Source of the DNA: JAGVLN01 sp964515755
GTDB lineage: Bacteria > Pseudomonadota > Alphaproteobacteria > Rickettsiales > JABSSG01
Reading direction: 5' to 3'
Assembly: GCA_964515755.1 (NCBI GenBank)
Contig: CAZEVK010000002.1
Coordinates: 46,648-110,647 of the forward strand
Length of the DNA stretch: 64,000 bases
Below, one piece after another: positions 62,169 to 64,000 of this stretch. A program made the position numbers and the translations under genes. The notes under the pieces were generated by a model, which saw nothing but the letters and a program-made list of their open reading frames with translations, was not told the DNA's origin and did no database searches. Each line of letters opens with the position of its first letter. Positions within the stretch are counted from its first letter, which is position 1.

Positions 62169-62391
62169 GATTGCTTTCACCTATGCTCTCCTCGATTATA
62201 GCCTAGTAGTAAAGATTGTAAATTTTTTCTACTCTCCTATGAATTGATTTATAAAAAATACTTCTACTTAAAGGAGAGATAAAATGCAAGGGATTAATTA
62301 TAAATTTATTATAATAATAGGAATCTATCTTATGATTTAGGTCTTTAAATTCTATGCATCAACTTCGAGACTCATGACGTTTTTTATCTGC

Positions 62392-63729
62392 CTATATCTC
62401 TTTGTTGGGGGATGGCTTCAATTGAAGAGTTTGTCTTGGTTGAGGGTGTGGATGTACAATTTGATTAAGGATTTTATCCACTTCTTTTTGCACTAAAATT
62501 TCATTTGCATTGCCATCAAGATCCTGACTACGAAGCAACGCATCTACTTTATTATAAATTCTGGCAGCTGAACCAGCCCATGCAGTAGGGCTATCCCAAG
62601 ATTGACTTGCTCCATATCTGGTTAAATGGCCATATACTGCTTCTAGCACTTGAGTTTCTTTATTTTTTCTTACTTCACTACCAACTGCTCCCAGATCATC
62701 CGAAAATTTTATATTAAAAAGTCTTGTGAGATCTTCTGGTTTTAATAAATCTAAAATACACTTTTCTTCATTAGTTGAAGACGACTCAAAATTTATCTCC
62801 TGTTGTAACTGATGTACTCCTTCTAAGTCTAATTCAGCATTCGCCATGAATGCAAGAGCGATGTTTTTTAGCATACTTGAAGAAGGCATAAAGTTTGTCG
62901 TTATTATGCTTGATAATTCAGGACTATCATTTAATGCTGTAATCATAGCTTCTACCATATCACCTTTATCAAACCTAGCAGCAAGATGAAGTGGCATCAT
63001 GCCATCTTTATTTTTTGCTTCGAGTAGGGATTGTTTATCTATACCATCAGTTTCAAGAATTGCTTTTACTACTTCTACATTGTGGTTTGTGGCAAACATA
63101 TGCAATGGGGTATTACCATCTTTGTCCTTCATCTCAAATAGCTTTTGTTTATCTGCTTTTTCAGTAAATTTTAGTGTTAGAAAAAATAAATTTGCGCAAT
63201 CTTTCCATGAGCTTTTTTGTATAAATTCTTTTGTTTTTTGGGTATTACTGAGATCTTCTGTACATAACGTTTTCACTTCTTTTTGGCTTAGTAATACAAT
63301 GTCGTTTAACTTAACAGGAGTATTATTGATAGTTGCAACCCGTAATTCTTTATATTCAGGAGCTAAATTACTACGACTTAAAAATGTCAGTACATTATGT
63401 GCCGGCTGACTTGTCTTATCATGCATTGCCTGATTAAATAAAGTCAAAATCAGTTTTTCTTTACCAAGTAATTTACTCAAATAATTTATTGTACTATCAT
63501 ATCCATAGTCTTTATCTAAATGCATCAATGCCAAGCTTCCATCAGCAATTGCTTTATAAATTTCCTTATCAGTCATCTTCTCAATTGAAAAATTTCTGCT
63601 AACCTGATCAGGAATTTTAATATTATCTAACCCTTGTTCTATTATTTGATAAAAACTATCATCCGGTATGTAACCTTTATAACTATCTTCAAATTTTCTC
63701 AAATAAGATGACTTGAAATTGTCTGACAT
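62392..63729 (-). CDS. Ankyrin-repeat protein with unique N-terminal region
   Basis: A 445-residue protein. Residues 1-185 are an unrecognised, mostly helical region (EKMTDKEIYKAIADGSLALM; TTINNTPVKLN-like segment). Ankyrin repeats lie around residues 190-265, the clearest being DGNTPLHMFATNHNVEVVKA and DGMMPLHLAARFDKGDMVEA. The C-terminal 180 residues are helical, without family (LDLEGVHQLQQEINFESSST; SQSWDSPTAWAGSAARIY), ending in a Pro/Gln-rich tail. There is no signal peptide or membrane segment. The next gene upstream ends 6 bases before this start, so the two are probably one transcript. A host-protein-binding role is inference. Confidence 0.82.
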   Translation of the reverse strand: MSDNFKSSYLRKFEDSYKGYIPDDSFYQIIEQGLDNIKIPDQVSRNFSIEKMTDKEIYKAIADGSLALMHLDKDYGYDSTINYLSKLLGKEKLILTLFNQAMHDKTSQPAHNVLTFLSRSNLAPEYKELRVATINNTPVKLNDIVLLSQKEVKTLCTEDLSNTQKTKEFIQKSSWKDCANLFFLTLKFTEKADKQKLFEMKDKDGNTPLHMFATNHNVEVVKAILETDGIDKQSLLEAKNKDGMMPLHLAARFDKGDMVEAMITALNDSPELSSIITTNFMPSSSMLKNIALAFMANAELDLEGVHQLQQEINFESSSTNEEKCILDLLKPEDLTRLFNIKFSDDLGAVGSEVRKNKETQVLEAVYGHLTRYGASQSWDSPTAWAGSAARIYNKVDALLRSQDLDGNANEILVQKEVDKILNQIVHPHPQPRQTLQLKPSPNKEI

Positions 63730-63735
63730 TACCTT

Positions 63736-63999
63736 TCACAAATTACCGGTCAGTTTATTACCTGATATCCAAATAGATAGTTCATCATGAGAGATATTCT
63801 TTTGAATATAATCAATATTCTTCTCTATAATCTCGCTATATATGTTTGATATCTCTCGTTCAATATCACTACGATTGATTTTCTTAGGATTATAAGCATT
63901 ATGACTTGATGCAAGCGCCCATGACAGAGAGTTAACTCCACCGCTATGACAACGGTGATCGTCAGTTTTAGGGTTGGCAGGAAAATTTAACTCTTCGGG
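63736..63999 (-). CDS. C-terminal part of an unrecognised protein (5' end outside window)
   Basis: A minus-strand frame open from the window edge to TGA at 63736-63738, 87 residues. It reads ELNFPANPKTDDHRCHSGGV and NSLSWALASSHNAYNPKKIN, then a helical end (EISNIYSEIIEKNIDYIQKN) and SIWISGNKLTGNL. The stop is 6 bases before the ankyrin gene start, so the genes are co-transcribed. The product is unknown. C-terminal segments of this style occur in large effector-like proteins, but too little is visible. Confidence 0.55.
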   Translation of the reverse strand, partial: PEELNFPANPKTDDHRCHSGGVNSLSWALASSHNAYNPKKINRSDIEREISNIYSEIIEKNIDYIQKNISHDELSIWISGNKLTGNL

Positions 64000-64000
64000 C

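Noticed and set aside
1..64000. CRISPR arrays, tRNA or rRNA genes
   Set aside because: No regularly spaced direct repeats and no cloverleaf or rRNA core sequences were noticed while reading; a tRNAscan run would be needed to exclude a tRNA fully.

Overview
The window is AT-rich DNA from an alphaproteobacterium, most likely a host-associated member of the Rickettsiales. The evidence is the alphaproteobacterial housekeeping neighbourhoods (sdhE-mfd; rplY-pth-ychF with a GapR/UPF0335 gene; argS followed by a SPOR protein), an autotransporter barrel, four ankyrin-repeat proteins, many unrecognised effector-like proteins, and a rearranged gene transfer agent (GTA) locus. The family within the order cannot be fixed from this sequence alone.

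Layout. 1-5 kb: end of an autotransporter, an NFU-type Fe-S carrier, and adjacent dnaA-dnaN. 4.8-8.5 kb: sdhE and mfd. 8.9-15.5 kb: accessory genes, namely an orphan protein with a strong promoter, an ankyrin/membrane protein, an OmpR-like regulator, a Bcr/CflA-type exporter and two frameshifted small genes. 15.5-18.9 kb: the GapR-like, ychF, pth and rplY cluster, interrupted by a GIY-YIG gene flanked by hairpin repeats. 19-28 kb: effector-like proteins, an unusual ABC transporter and a large ankyrin protein. 28-47.5 kb: GTA genes (hub, distal tail, prohead protease, portal, capsid, tail assembly chaperone, tape measure, gp10, lysozyme, holin) in scrambled order and mixed with cargo. The cargo includes a tandem family of three paralogues, a histone H1-like protein, alanine racemase, carbonic anhydrase and an ankyrin protein. 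47.6-49.6 kb: three small + strand genes that share 3' ends. 49.7-56.2 kb: a tightly packed minus-strand unit of the GTA gp14 peptidase, an ArnT-like transferase, a GT2, a YdjC/NaxD-type deacetylase, argS and a SPOR protein. 57.5-61.3 kb: pepP and ligA. 61.4-64 kb: decayed small genes and an ankyrin gene.

How it fits together. Housekeeping genes are all intact. The portal, capsid, gp10, tape-measure and holin genes carry frameshifts or in-frame stops, and the lysozyme appears to lack its catalytic glutamate, so the particle machinery looks dead in this genome while its surroundings hold intact, lineage-specific genes. The most interesting systems are: (i) the tandem effector-like family and neighbours inside the GTA locus, with a shared upstream promoter-like motif; (ii) three adjacent small genes with different bodies but a common C-terminal tail and leader; and (iii) a three-gene set resembling the Francisella FlmF2/NaxD/FlmK route for adding galactosamine to lipid A. 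Two 10-N assembly gaps fall inside genes (GTA gp12 and ligA).
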